Below are positions 44,103-52,032 of a stretch of 52,032 nucleotides of DNA, in pieces. The DNA comes from GYS-P2D sp964522505 (GTDB lineage Bacteria; Bacteroidota; Bacteroidia; Chitinophagales; Saprospiraceae), in the NCBI GenBank assembly GCA_964522505.1, contig CAZFWJ010000020.1, forward strand, positions 1-52,032, read 5' to 3'. The translations under genes were made by a program, and so were the position numbers. Below the pieces are notes generated by a model, which was not told the origin of the DNA, did no database searches, and saw only the letters and a program-made list of their open reading frames with translations. Position 1 is the first letter of the stretch; every line of letters begins with the position of its first letter.

Positions 44103-45416
44103 ATGAAGAAATTAAGTTTATTAATGATCGGCCTCCTGGCCCTCACACTTTTCCAAAGTTGTGGAGATGACGAAGTACCAACAACAATTGACCCTCCTGC
44201 TGCTGCACCTTCTGCCGCAGAGCTACTCCTAAGCAGTATAGAAACTGATGGAGGTATCCCATTTGATGTAGACAATCCAGTTTTATCATTTACTGATGCG
44301 CAAAATGTGTTCTTGCCAAGTGTGCTTGGTATCGACTACAGAATAGACAGAAGCGTAGTACCCGCTGGTCCTACTGTAAGACTCCCAATGTTCCAAGGAT
44401 GGGAAAGTCTTCCTGATGGATCTGTAAGAGAAGGATACTATGTAATCACAGAAGCATCAGACAGAGATTTAGCAAGAGACCTAGGGGTTATCTTCGCTCC
44501 CAGAATGGCTAATGCTATTGGTTCAGGCGGTGAGTCTAACTCAAGATGGTCTGAAGATGGCCGTCTTATATTCGAAGGATGGGTAGATTTCTCTCCAACC
44601 AGATCACTAGTAGCTGGAGATTTCGAGGATGAATTATTCGGTTTCCCTCCAGAAGTAGCTAATCCTGGTGCAATTGCAGCAGATGCTTGGTCTTCTTATG
44701 TTGTGCTTCCAAATTCTGACATCGTAATCAATGCTCAGATGGTTGCTAACAGCTCAGGTATCCATGACAGAATCCCTAATCCCAATGGCAACAGTCAAGC
44801 GGACGAAGATGATTTAAACAACCCTAATATTTCTTTTGATCAAGCTTCAGTCGTGCTTCAATTGCTAGACGGATGGCATGATGATAGACCGTACTACTTC
44901 CACATTGTTACGGATGCATCAGATCCAGCTCCATCAGCTATCGAGCTAGGTGTGTATGCTCCTCGTCTCGCTAACCTCCCAACATTTGGCGTCTTCCCAG
45001 GTGGGTCAATGTTACCATTCAGCCCTACGGCTAACGGAAGAACATTTGACAATGGTGATGGCCTTGGTGTACAAGGATTGAACACGGCGTCTCTTTCTGA
45101 TCGTCAGGTACAAGATCCTACTAATACATTCCCAATAGATCCAAGTAACGAACTATATGCTCCAATGTGGGATGCTCATATAACTGAGTTTACTGTTCCT
45201 GAGTCTGAGCGTCCAATCTTGACAGGATTTGACCAAATCAACGACTTATTAGAGCAAGGAATATTGATTCCATTTAGAGGAAACATCAACCCTCAGCCAT
45301 TAGCAAATGAGCTTTCTGATCTACTTACTGCAACAGGTGCAATTATCAACTGTCCGGTTATCACTCAGCCAAATGCAAATGTGATTGGAACGCAGATCGG
45401 TCAACCAAGAAACTAA
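44103..45416 (+). CDS. Lipoprotein of unknown function with internal repeat
   Basis: 437 residues. A lipobox LFQSC (C20) makes it a lipoprotein, followed by a Pro/Ala-rich linker (PPAAAPSAAE). A repeated motif is found twice: YYVITEASDRDLARDLGVIF and APRMANAI at 113-138, and YYFHIVTDASD with ELGVYAPRLANLP at 264-293, each followed by an FSPT segment. The middle contains FGFPPEVANPGAIAADAW. I cannot name the family with confidence; it is predicted to be beta-rich and surface or periplasmic. A strong terminator follows, and the region before the start is AT-rich, so it seems to be a single, well-expressed gene. Confidence 0.7.
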   Translation: MKKLSLLMIGLLALTLFQSCGDDEVPTTIDPPAAAPSAAELLLSSIETDGGIPFDVDNPVLSFTDAQNVFLPSVLGIDYRIDRSVVPAGPTVRLPMFQGWESLPDGSVREGYYVITEASDRDLARDLGVIFAPRMANAIGSGGESNSRWSEDGRLIFEGWVDFSPTRSLVAGDFEDELFGFPPEVANPGAIAADAWSSYVVLPNSDIVINAQMVANSSGIHDRIPNPNGNSQADEDDLNNPNISFDQASVVLQLLDGWHDDRPYYFHIVTDASDPAPSAIELGVYAPRLANLPTFGVFPGGSMLPFSPTANGRTFDNGDGLGVQGLNTASLSDRQVQDPTNTFPIDPSNELYAPMWDAHITEFTVPESERPILTGFDQINDLLEQGILIPFRGNINPQPLANELSDLLTATGAIINCPVITQPNANVIGTQIGQPRN

Positions 45417-45450
45417 GATTAGGTTTTTTTAGTTCTCATAGTTAAGTTAC

Positions 45451-45482
45451 AAGAGGGCACCTCACAGGAGGTTCCCTCTTTT
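45451..45482 (+). terminator. Rho-independent terminator after the lipoprotein gene
   Basis: AAGAGGGCACCTC and GAGGTTCCCTCTT form a 13-bp stem with one mismatch around a 4-nt loop, followed by T residues. Confidence 0.82.
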
Positions 45483-45520
45483 ATATTTGTCATATTCTAC
45501 TCGAATGAGTATTTCGAGTT

Positions 45521-45528
45521 TAGCTTTG
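45521..45528 (+). promoter_or_regulatory. TAnnTTTG -7 box of the SDR-LLM operon
   Basis: TAGCTTTG fits the -7 consensus and lies 19 bp before the ATG at 45548, downstream of the terminator. No convincing -33 element is seen. Confidence 0.4.
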
Positions 45529-45547
45529 ACTTACTATAATTGCTCTT

Positions 45548-46363
45548 ATGAAAACTATCCTCATCACCGGTAGTACTGATGGTATCGGAAAACTTGCTGC
45601 TCAACAACTGGCAGCAAAAGGTCACTCAGTTATTATCCACGGTCGGAATACAGAGAAGATCCATAAGACCGTCACAGAGATAAAAGAAGCCACCAACAAT
45701 AAGCATATTTCAGGTGTAACAGCAGATTTATCACAGTTTCATCAAATCGAAAATATATCTCAGCACGTAGCCCAATCTAATCTGAAGATAGACGTCTTAA
45801 TCAATAATGCAGGTGTATTTAAGAGCACAGAAGTAACTAATGGCAATGGGCTCGAATTGCGCTATGCTGTCAACTACTTCGCACCATATCTACTGACGCA
45901 TCAGTTAATCCATCTGATGTCTACTGATGCTGACCGACGTATTATTAACCTTTCCTCAGCAGCACAGGAATCGGTCTCAATAGCAGCATTACATGGTAAA
46001 CAGCCCTTGTCAGCACAATCCGCCTATGCGCAAAGCAAGCTCGCACTCACCATGTGGACGTTTCATATGGCTCGACAACATCCAGATATAGCGATCACGG
46101 CTCTAAACCCAGGATCATTACTAAACACAAGGATGGTTCAAGAGGCATATGGACGATATTGGTCGCCGGCATCTAAGGGAGCGGATATCATAGCAAGCTT
46201 GGCTGTCGATGAGGAGTTTAATGGCGAAACCGAAAAGTACTTTGATAATGACCTAGGTGATCCAAGAGGTAATTTTGGACCGGCACATGCGGATGCCTAC
46301 GATCAAGTAAAGATTGACGAGTTGTTAGCTCAGACCGAACAGATCATCAGTACATTGAACTGA
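45548..46363 (+). CDS. Short-chain dehydrogenase/reductase
   Basis: 271 residues of classical/retinol-dehydrogenase-like SDR type. Cofactor motif TGSTDGIG (7-14), NNAGVF (86-91), catalytic S136 in INLSSAAQ, and Y160 and K164 in SAYAQSK. An arginine in the IHGRNTEK strand suggests NADPH. Substrate unknown. It overlaps the next gene by one base (TGATG) and so is co-translated with the flavin-dependent oxidoreductase. Confidence 0.88.
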   Translation: MKTILITGSTDGIGKLAAQQLAAKGHSVIIHGRNTEKIHKTVTEIKEATNNKHISGVTADLSQFHQIENISQHVAQSNLKIDVLINNAGVFKSTEVTNGNGLELRYAVNYFAPYLLTHQLIHLMSTDADRRIINLSSAAQESVSIAALHGKQPLSAQSAYAQSKLALTMWTFHMARQHPDIAITALNPGSLLNTRMVQEAYGRYWSPASKGADIIASLAVDEEFNGETEKYFDNDLGDPRGNFGPAHADAYDQVKIDELLAQTEQIISTLN

Positions 46364-47286
46364 TGACCTCACCACTGAATAAAATAGCCAACCAGCACGA
46401 GCTAACACTTGGCTTGGTCTTCCCAATAGAGTCGTACAATGGTGCTGTTCCTCAGATGAAGAACCAAGAAGAGCTTGCTCAGCTGGCCGAAATATCTGGC
46501 TTTAAAGCACTGTGGTTTAGGGACGTACCACTCCATGATCCCACATTTGGTGATGTGGGACAGATGTATGATCCGTTCGTATATATGGCGCATATCATGA
46601 ACAATACCTCCAGTATAGCACTGGCTACTGGCAGCATCATACTACCGCTGAGGCATCCTATCCACACGGCTAAGTCGATTAGTAGCCTGCAGCTTTTATC
46701 TCAAGGCAGAATCATCATAGGCATTGCCTCAGGTGATCGGCCCATAGAGTTTCCTGCTTTCAACAAAGAGCTGCAAAATAAAAACGAGTTATTCAGAGAG
46801 AGTTTCAGTTATCTCAAGGCACTCAATCAGCCTTTTCCGAGACATAAATCGCCGACATACGGCACTATACACGGCAATGTTGACCTACTCCCCAAAGCAT
46901 CCATTAAGACGCCTTATCTAGTGACAGGACACTCAGGGCAGACTTTGGATTGGATTGCTCAGCACGCTGATGGGTGGTTATACTATCCTCGAACCAGATG
47001 GATCTTAGAGGCCAATATGACCGATTGGAAACAGGCCTATAGGGCACATGGACATAGCTGGAAGCCATTCATGCAGTCGCTCTATATTGACCTTGTCCCA
47101 GGTAGGGATATCAGCCCAACCCCGATACACTTAGGGTTTAGATGCAGTGCTGATCATCTAAGCAACTACCTTCAAGAAATCCGAGAAATCGGAGTCAATC
47201 ACGTCATCATCAATCTGAAGTTCAGCAGCCTGCCGATCAGAGAGACTTTGGCAATACTGAAGGATGAAGTGATAGCTCGTCTGTGA
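46363..47286 (+). CDS. LLM-class flavin-dependent oxidoreductase (luciferase-like)
   Basis: 307 residues of the bacterial-luciferase-like TIM-barrel family. Seen are GFKALWFRDVPLHDPTFGD, SIALATGSIILPLRHPIHTA (the typical GTGV.xLPxRHPxxxA motif) and GRIIIGIASGDRPIEFPAF, then VTGHSGQTLDWIAQHADGWL. These enzymes use reduced FMN or F420. It is coupled to the SDR gene and may act in the same small oxidation-reduction step. No luxB partner or aldehyde chemistry is next to it, although an acyl-CoA reductase exists elsewhere in the window. Confidence 0.85.
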   Translation: MTSPLNKIANQHELTLGLVFPIESYNGAVPQMKNQEELAQLAEISGFKALWFRDVPLHDPTFGDVGQMYDPFVYMAHIMNNTSSIALATGSIILPLRHPIHTAKSISSLQLLSQGRIIIGIASGDRPIEFPAFNKELQNKNELFRESFSYLKALNQPFPRHKSPTYGTIHGNVDLLPKASIKTPYLVTGHSGQTLDWIAQHADGWLYYPRTRWILEANMTDWKQAYRAHGHSWKPFMQSLYIDLVPGRDISPTPIHLGFRCSADHLSNYLQEIREIGVNHVIINLKFSSLPIRETLAILKDEVIARL

Positions 47287-47324
47287 GTTGATCTTTATAT
47301 TCATGGTGGAATGTAAAACTTAGT

Positions 47325-48083
47325 ATGAAAAAGTGGTATGAGTCATTGTTCGAAAACTCTGCAGTTCACTATGACCAAGAACGCTTCGTTCAAGGCACTC
47401 AGGGAGAATGCGACTTTATAGAGCAAGAACTCGCCTTCAACACCGATCTGAAGATAATTGACATCGGATGTGGGACTGGTCGACATACCATCGAGCTCAG
47501 CAAGCGAGGATACCAAGTTACTGGTATTGATCTATCACCTTCTCAGATCGCACATGCCAGAGACAAGGCAAAGAAAGAACAACTCGACATCCGGTTAGAA
47601 GTGGCAGACGCTCGCGACCTACCCTATAAAGATGAGTATGACGTCGCTATCATGATGTGTGAAGGAGGCTTTCCTTTAATGGAAATAGACGAAGAGAACT
47701 ATGAAATTCTAAAAAGTGTCACCAAAACGCTCAGAAAAGAAGGCAAACTAATCTTTACTACACTCAACGGCCTATTTCCATTGTTCAACTCAGCAAGCGA
47801 ATTTCGTAAGGATAAGGCACATGGTAATGCCCAGATCATCAACGATACCTTTGACTTGATGACTTTCAGAGAGCAATTCGATATAGATTATGAAGATGAT
47901 CTTGGTGTCAAGAAGAACATATCCGGAAATCAGCGCTACTACACACCTCCTGAGATCACATGGCTCTTAAGGTCATTTGGCTATCAGAGGATTGATATAT
48001 ACGGCGCTAAGCTTGGTGCCTTCTCAAGGAAGGACAAGTTAACGGTTCAGGATTTTGAGATGCTAGTTATTGCGGAACTATAA
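47325..48083 (+). CDS. Class I SAM-dependent methyltransferase
   Basis: 252 residues. Motif I is IIDIGCGTGRHTIEL, followed by GIDLSPSQIAHARDKA (motif II), EVADARDLPY (motif III) and TLRKEGKLIFTTLNG. This is the Methyltransf_11/25 type with a C-terminal cap (YYTPPEITWLLRSFGYQRI). The acceptor is unknown. It lies 38 bp after the LLM gene and may be part of the same transcript. Confidence 0.85.
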   Translation: MKKWYESLFENSAVHYDQERFVQGTQGECDFIEQELAFNTDLKIIDIGCGTGRHTIELSKRGYQVTGIDLSPSQIAHARDKAKKEQLDIRLEVADARDLPYKDEYDVAIMMCEGGFPLMEIDEENYEILKSVTKTLRKEGKLIFTTLNGLFPLFNSASEFRKDKAHGNAQIINDTFDLMTFREQFDIDYEDDLGVKKNISGNQRYYTPPEITWLLRSFGYQRIDIYGAKLGAFSRKDKLTVQDFEMLVIAEL

Positions 48084-48181
48084 TTTTATGCCGAGCATGA
48101 GCTATTGAGTATCTTACTTGCGTGTTGTATTTAAGTCTGAGGATATAATAGCCTTTACAAAAAATTTAAATTTAAATTACC

Positions 48182-48496
48182 ATGCAAATCACAACAACCG
48201 AATCCATACCAGGAACAGAAGTAGCTCAGATATTAGGAATTGCCAGAGGGAGCACCGTCAGAGCAAGAAATATAGGGCGAGACATCTTTGCTGGATTAAA
48301 GAATATAGTCGGTGGAGAAATATCCGAATACACACGTCTCCAAGCAGAGTCTCGAGAGCAAGCGATACAACGTATGATCCAGGATGCTCAGAACCTAGGA
48401 GCTGACGCCGTAATCAATGTAAGATTAACAACAGCTATGATTATGCAAGGCACTGCCGAGATCTTAGCTTATGGCACTGCAGTTAAGTTCAAGTAA
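48182..48496 (+). CDS. YbjQ-family (DUF74) protein
   Basis: 104 residues, the usual length. The core is TESIPGTEVAQILGIARGST, GRDIFAGLKNIVGGEISEY and a C-terminal stretch ADAVINVRLTTAMIMQGTAEI. YbjQ proteins form a ring-like pentamer and are named as heavy-metal-binding, though the function is not proven. The next gene, a very small membrane protein, starts 11 bp later. Confidence 0.88.
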   Translation: MQITTTESIPGTEVAQILGIARGSTVRARNIGRDIFAGLKNIVGGEISEYTRLQAESREQAIQRMIQDAQNLGADAVINVRLTTAMIMQGTAEILAYGTAVKFK

Positions 48497-48506
48497 TCAC
48501 ACCCAT

Positions 48507-48632
48507 ATGTTTACGATAATCGGTGTACTATATGTGCTCTTCTGGTTGGTATTATTAATCCTTCTGATATACTTTATCGTTAAGAGGATTGAGGCCAAAA
48601 AAACTGAGGACTTTGAGAAGCGAGATAATTGA
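48507..48632 (+). CDS. 41-residue single-helix membrane protein
   Basis: ATG at 48507 to TGA at 48630-48632: MFTIIGVLYVLFWLVLLILL and IYFIVKRIEAKKTEDFEKRDN. One membrane helix followed by a strongly charged tail is a coherent small-protein design. The spacing (11 bp after ybjQ, 6 bp before the sulfatase) fits an operon. It is too short for database-free family assignment. Confidence 0.55.
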   Translation: MFTIIGVLYVLFWLVLLILLIYFIVKRIEAKKTEDFEKRDN

Positions 48633-48638
48633 CGGAAG

Positions 48639-50255
48639 ATGTACATCATTAAGTTATCAGCTGCATTCCTGTGTTTGAGTTTGCTCTCCTGTAAGGAGGC
48701 CGCGCTTGATCATACACACCAAGCACCCAATATCATATTTATCATGGCAGATGATATGACAACTCAAGCTATAAGCATCTACGAAAATGGCATCTATGAC
48801 GACATCGCTCCGACACCCAATATCGATCGTCTGGCACGAGAAGGGATGCTATTTAATAATGTTATGTGTACGAACTCTATCTGCGGTCCAAGTCGTTCAG
48901 CGATCCTAACTGGCAACTATAGTCACATCAATGGATATTACAAGAATCATAAGGGAGGACAATTCGATACTACTAATTGGACCTTCCCTCAGGAATTTCA
49001 GCAGCATGGTTATCAAACCGCCTTATTTGGTAAGTGGCACCTAGGAACTGAACCTCTAGGTTTTGATGACTTTAAATATCATGCCCTTCATGGTCAACAG
49101 GGCAGTTATTGGAATCCAACTTATAATCATAATGGTACAGCCGTCACTGAAGAAGGCTATGCCACAAATCTCTCGACAGACTTTGCATTAGAGTGGCTCT
49201 CCGATGAACGCAGTCAGGAAGATCCATTTCTAATGCTGTTACAGTATAAGGCACCGCATCGGGCATGGAGTCCTGACAGTATCTATCAAGACCTGTGGGA
49301 TGATATCGAAATGCCTTATCCAACCAACTTTTATGACAAGTATGACGGTCGAGAGCTGACAGCTGGTGATACGGAGATGACTATGGACTTCCTCAATAGG
49401 AGCGACATGAAACTTCCCCCTCCAGAAGGCTTATCACCTGAAGAATTGTTAAAATGGCGATTCTATGGTATAGCCAGGGGTCAAGTCGTCCAACCTAATG
49501 ACATGAGCGATGCTGAAGGGGTCAGGTGGCGCTACCAACGATATATTAAAGACTACCTGGCTTGTGTCAAGTCAGTAGATGATAACATCGGTCGGGTACT
49601 ACAATACTTAGATGATCAGGGTCTAAGAGATAACACCATGGTCATCGTAACCTCTGATCAAGGATTTTACTTGGGTGAACACAATTTTTTTGACAAGCGA
49701 TTCATCTATGAAGAGTCCATAAGAATGCCTTTTATCGTGCGCTATCCTGATAAAATCAAGGCTCAAAGTATCAATAACGATGTGATTGCCAACGTGGATA
49801 TTGCCAATACCCTACTGGAAGTAGCTGGAATTAATAGTCCACAGGAGAATCAGGGCAGAAGCTTTGCTGCTATGTTGCAAGGACAAACTCCAGAAGATTG
49901 GCGCCAATCTATCTACTATCACTATTATGAATTTCCATTTTGGCATCATGTGCAACCGCATTATGGGATCAGAACAGAGCAGTACACCCTTGCTCACTTC
50001 TACTATGATATCGATCAATGGGAATTATATGACCTCAAGAAAGATCCGATGCAGATTAATAATGTAATTGATGAGGAGGATTATGCTGAAATAGTTGCAC
50101 AATTAAAACTGGAACTGAAAGACCTACAAAAAGAGTTTCAGGACGATCAATCCTTAGCAGCGTATAGAACTATTACCGATACTGATTTTGGTAGTATAAT
50201 AAAAGGCGAACAGGTAGATAACAGTCTTGAACAATCTACCAAAGAGGTTAAATAA
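48639..50255 (+). CDS. Sulfatase (cysteine-type, lipoprotein)
   Basis: 538 residues. An N-terminal lipobox LSLLSC (C18) suggests a lipoprotein. The sulfatase core has metal-binding D38 and D39 in IMADDM, the formylglycine site C82-G-P84-S-R86 in ICGPSRSAILTG, GKWHLG further on and TSDQGFYLGEHNFFDKR later. Maturation of C82 needs a formylglycine-generating or anSME enzyme, not encoded here. The substrate is probably a sulfated polysaccharide or small sulfate ester, as in many marine Bacteroidota. It is followed by the M20D gene 8-20 bp downstream. Confidence 0.9.
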   Translation: MYIIKLSAAFLCLSLLSCKEAALDHTHQAPNIIFIMADDMTTQAISIYENGIYDDIAPTPNIDRLAREGMLFNNVMCTNSICGPSRSAILTGNYSHINGYYKNHKGGQFDTTNWTFPQEFQQHGYQTALFGKWHLGTEPLGFDDFKYHALHGQQGSYWNPTYNHNGTAVTEEGYATNLSTDFALEWLSDERSQEDPFLMLLQYKAPHRAWSPDSIYQDLWDDIEMPYPTNFYDKYDGRELTAGDTEMTMDFLNRSDMKLPPPEGLSPEELLKWRFYGIARGQVVQPNDMSDAEGVRWRYQRYIKDYLACVKSVDDNIGRVLQYLDDQGLRDNTMVIVTSDQGFYLGEHNFFDKRFIYEESIRMPFIVRYPDKIKAQSINNDVIANVDIANTLLEVAGINSPQENQGRSFAAMLQGQTPEDWRQSIYYHYYEFPFWHHVQPHYGIRTEQYTLAHFYYDIDQWELYDLKKDPMQINNVIDEEDYAEIVAQLKLELKDLQKEFQDDQSLAAYRTITDTDFGSIIKGEQVDNSLEQSTKEVK

Positions 50256-50275
50256 ATTATTCAGTGAAACAAGCA

Positions 50276-51409
50276 ATGCATAACGAAATCATAGCGCTTC
50301 GCCACGAGCTTCATGCTAAGCCAGAGGTTGCCAACAGTGAGTATCAGACTGCTGAGATCATCAAACAATATATCCAAAAGTACAATCCTACAGAAATCAT
50401 CGAAGGTATTGGCGGTGCTGGATTGGCTGCAATTTATCAATACTCGGATACGGGGAAGACCATAATCATCAGATGCGAACTCGACGCTCTACCGATACAA
50501 GAACAAAATAAGATGAGCTACCGCTCAATAAATGAAGGCGTATCTCATAAGTGCGGGCATGATGGCCATATGGCAATCGTCAGCAGCTTGGCAAAATGGT
50601 TAGACCTTGCGGATTTCAACGCTGGCAAAGTGATACTACTCTATCAGCCCGCAGAGGAGAATGGACAGGGAGCGGAGCGAGTGCTCCAGGATGATCGATT
50701 TATAAGGCTTCAGCCAGATTATATATTCGCACTACACAATCTCCCAAAAGAACCTATGCATCAGATTCTACTGATGAACAAGGGTTTCTCAGCCGAGGTG
50801 CAAAGTCTTATCATACGACTCACCGGAAAGGAATCACACGCTGCCGAACCTGAGAATGGTATCAACCCTACCCTCGCCGTGTCTCAGATTACTGCACAGC
50901 TTTCTAATCTCAATGTGCCCAATCCTGAAGAGGATTCTTTTGCCGTACTAACTCCAGTGCATATCTCTGTGGGTCAACCTTCCTACGGCATCTCTCCTGG
51001 AACGGGAGAGATGCATTATACCATCAGAACTTGGAATAAAGGAGAGATGCAACCCCTCAAGACCAAAGTTCTAAAGAGCATATCTGAGATATCTGAAGAG
51101 CACCAATTGCAACACGATGTAGAGTGGTTAGAATACTTCCCTGCCAGCATCAATGATCGTGACAGCAATGATCTCGTTAGGAAGGCGGCAAATGACAATG
51201 GTTGCGACATCACCGAAAAGGATTATCCATTTAAGTTTGGTGAGGATTTTGGCTGGTACTCTGATCATTGCAAAACATCGATCTTCGGACTAGGTGCAGG
51301 GATCGATACTCCAGCGCTGCACAATGCTGATTACGACTTTCCAGATGAGTTGATAGTGACTGGGTCGGCAATGTTTAAGGCGATTATACGGAATGTCTTA
51401 GTAGAGTAA
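50276..51409 (+). CDS. M20D-family amidohydrolase
   Basis: 377 residues from the ATG at 50276; a GTG at 50264 would add four residues, and either start is possible. No signal peptide, unlike the earlier M20D gene at 7301. Metal and catalytic residues are HKCGHDGHM (C93, H95 and D96 in this numbering), YQPAEENGQGAE and LHNLP. The family cleaves N-acyl amino acids, hippurate or aminoacyl amides. It probably shares the sulfatase's transcript. The two M20D proteins of the window are from different subgroups. Confidence 0.87.
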   Translation: MHNEIIALRHELHAKPEVANSEYQTAEIIKQYIQKYNPTEIIEGIGGAGLAAIYQYSDTGKTIIIRCELDALPIQEQNKMSYRSINEGVSHKCGHDGHMAIVSSLAKWLDLADFNAGKVILLYQPAEENGQGAERVLQDDRFIRLQPDYIFALHNLPKEPMHQILLMNKGFSAEVQSLIIRLTGKESHAAEPENGINPTLAVSQITAQLSNLNVPNPEEDSFAVLTPVHISVGQPSYGISPGTGEMHYTIRTWNKGEMQPLKTKVLKSISEISEEHQLQHDVEWLEYFPASINDRDSNDLVRKAANDNGCDITEKDYPFKFGEDFGWYSDHCKTSIFGLGAGIDTPALHNADYDFPDELIVTGSAMFKAIIRNVLVE

Positions 51410-52032
51410 TATCAAGAGGGAACGGTGAAAGCCGATAGATGTGGAATGACAAGTCTGAATATTTCTCACTCGCACACATTCTACATGACACAATTGACGT
51501 CACCTATATTTTATGAAAAACACACCGACATCTGCGAGATAAATACAATTCTGTGCCTATCAAAAGAACCTATGGACATGGGAGGTACGAATGAGAACTT
51601 ACTGTGTTGAGACCCTATCCTCCACTCTTCTCTACGTATAATAATGCGCATAGGCAATCTTGTTGTTTATTGCTAAGGACTTAATAGATCTCCTTTCAAT
51701 CGAGATGATAAAATTCCTCTTTTTCATATAGAAAGAGTACAACTGAGATATCTATTGTGTTGAGACCCCTCTCTGTTCTGAGTGGGTGAACGAATTGTCA
51801 TCTTATCTATTAAGCAAGAAACGCTTGTTTGTATCCTCGATATGAAAAAGCATCAACAAAAGCCCTACATCCAATACATAATTGATCACCTATTTAAACA
51901 GATAGCCGATTGATCTCTTAAGTCAAAGTGTCAGCTACTTATCATCAAACAATTACCCTTGGTGAATTTGAGGACTTTTATGCTAAGTGATTGTCATTTA
52001 GGGACTAATCCAGTTCAAAAAATGTGAGTACT
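51410..52032. other. 620 bp without a recognised gene
   Basis: The short open frames (51425-51610 on the plus strand and a GTG frame of about 43 codons from about 51780 reading VGERIVILSIKQETLVCIL) show no known domain. The stretch is AT-rich and has a 13-bp direct repeat (TGTGTTGAGACCC) at 51603-51615 and 51756-51768. It could be the upstream region of a gene outside the window. Confidence 0.45.
51603..51768 (+). repeat. 13-bp direct repeat, 153 bp apart
   Basis: TGTGTTGAGACCC occurs at 51603-51615 and again at 51756-51768 with unrelated flanks. Chance is unlikely over so short a distance, but no element borders are visible. Confidence 0.5.

Noticed and set aside
43862..44275. A 137-codon minus-strand frame that starts inside the lipoprotein gene
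   Set aside because: Its first part is the complement of the lipoprotein's signal region and the rest shows no family.
46363..47286. A bioluminescence system formed by the luciferase-like protein and the LuxC-like acyl-CoA reductase
   Set aside because: The two genes are 33 kb apart, there is no luxA/luxB pair or luxD/luxE, and both families have many non-luminous members.
48118..48405. A 95-codon plus-strand frame overlapping ybjQ
   Set aside because: It lies in another frame of ybjQ, whose own frame has a clear family match; the peptide has no domain.
1..52032. CRISPR arrays, tRNA or rRNA genes and intact insertion sequences
   Set aside because: No regularly spaced repeats, cloverleaf-like sequences, rRNA blocks or complete transposase frames with terminal repeats were seen. 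This was by eye; a tRNA or repeat scan could still find a missed one.

Overview
The window looks like chromosomal DNA of a marine or free-living Bacteroidota, most likely of the Saprospirales/Lewinella type. This is inferred from several gene families: secreted proteins with a gliding-motility type (type IX secretion) C-terminal domain, an Oar-like TonB-dependent receptor with a carboxypeptidase-regulatory N-domain, DUF5686 and DUF1573 proteins, serine palmitoyltransferase, a fused E1 alpha/beta ketoacid dehydrogenase, and an almost complete lack of Shine-Dalgarno sites. A few TAnnTTTG boxes of the Bacteroidota sigma factor can be seen. Genes are densely packed on both strands, with no tRNA, rRNA, CRISPR array or intact mobile element. 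A 100-N assembly gap lies at 25138-25237.

Layout. 1-3820: a sodium:solute symporter (cut by the window edge), a PfkB sugar/polyol kinase, a divergent cupin and a Cys/Met-metabolism PLP enzyme. 3955-7223: two tandem secreted paralogues with near-identical patches. 7301-12315: an M20D amidohydrolase, an XRE-DUF4870 membrane regulator, a HupE/UreJ protein, RluD and a RES-Xre toxin-antitoxin pair with an inverted-repeat operator. 12455-16290: a tightly overlapping operon of acyl-CoA reductase, endonuclease III, a GNAT-Rof (Rho-inhibitor-like) fusion, a PH-like membrane protein, a small protein and a thioredoxin-like protein. 16402-18614: a BlaI/BlaR1-type sensor pair preceded by three palindromic operators spaced 20 bp apart. 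18683-24825: a secreted hydrolase, an unknown exported protein, an OmpA-family protein and the TonB receptor.

24992-31804: a polyprenol-phosphate glycosyltransferase broken by the gap, the fused E1 dehydrogenase, DUF1573, YaaA, a 2TM protein, a voltage-gated-type cation channel with a C-terminal zinc ribbon, and FabH. 32094-39278: a DUF5686 outer-membrane protein, DUF4833, a fatty acid hydroxylase, serine palmitoyltransferase, a GNAT-like acyltransferase and a nucleotide-sugar-epimerase-like reductase. The last four look like a bacterial ceramide/sphingolipid pathway. 39403-44102: an HD phosphohydrolase, a small barrel protein, a decayed DUF4143 ATPase remnant, an AraC regulator, a PRMT-like methyltransferase and a small membrane protein. 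44103-51409: an unknown lipoprotein with an internal repeat, an SDR and a flavin-dependent LLM oxidoreductase, a methyltransferase, YbjQ, a 41-residue membrane protein, a sulfatase and a second M20D amidohydrolase. The final 620 bp holds no gene that I recognise.

The most unusual items are the GNAT-Rof fusion, the three helically phased operators in front of blaI, the compact sphingolipid cluster, the endonuclease III lacking the fourth cluster cysteine, and the ATPase remnant hidden in a supposed intergenic gap.
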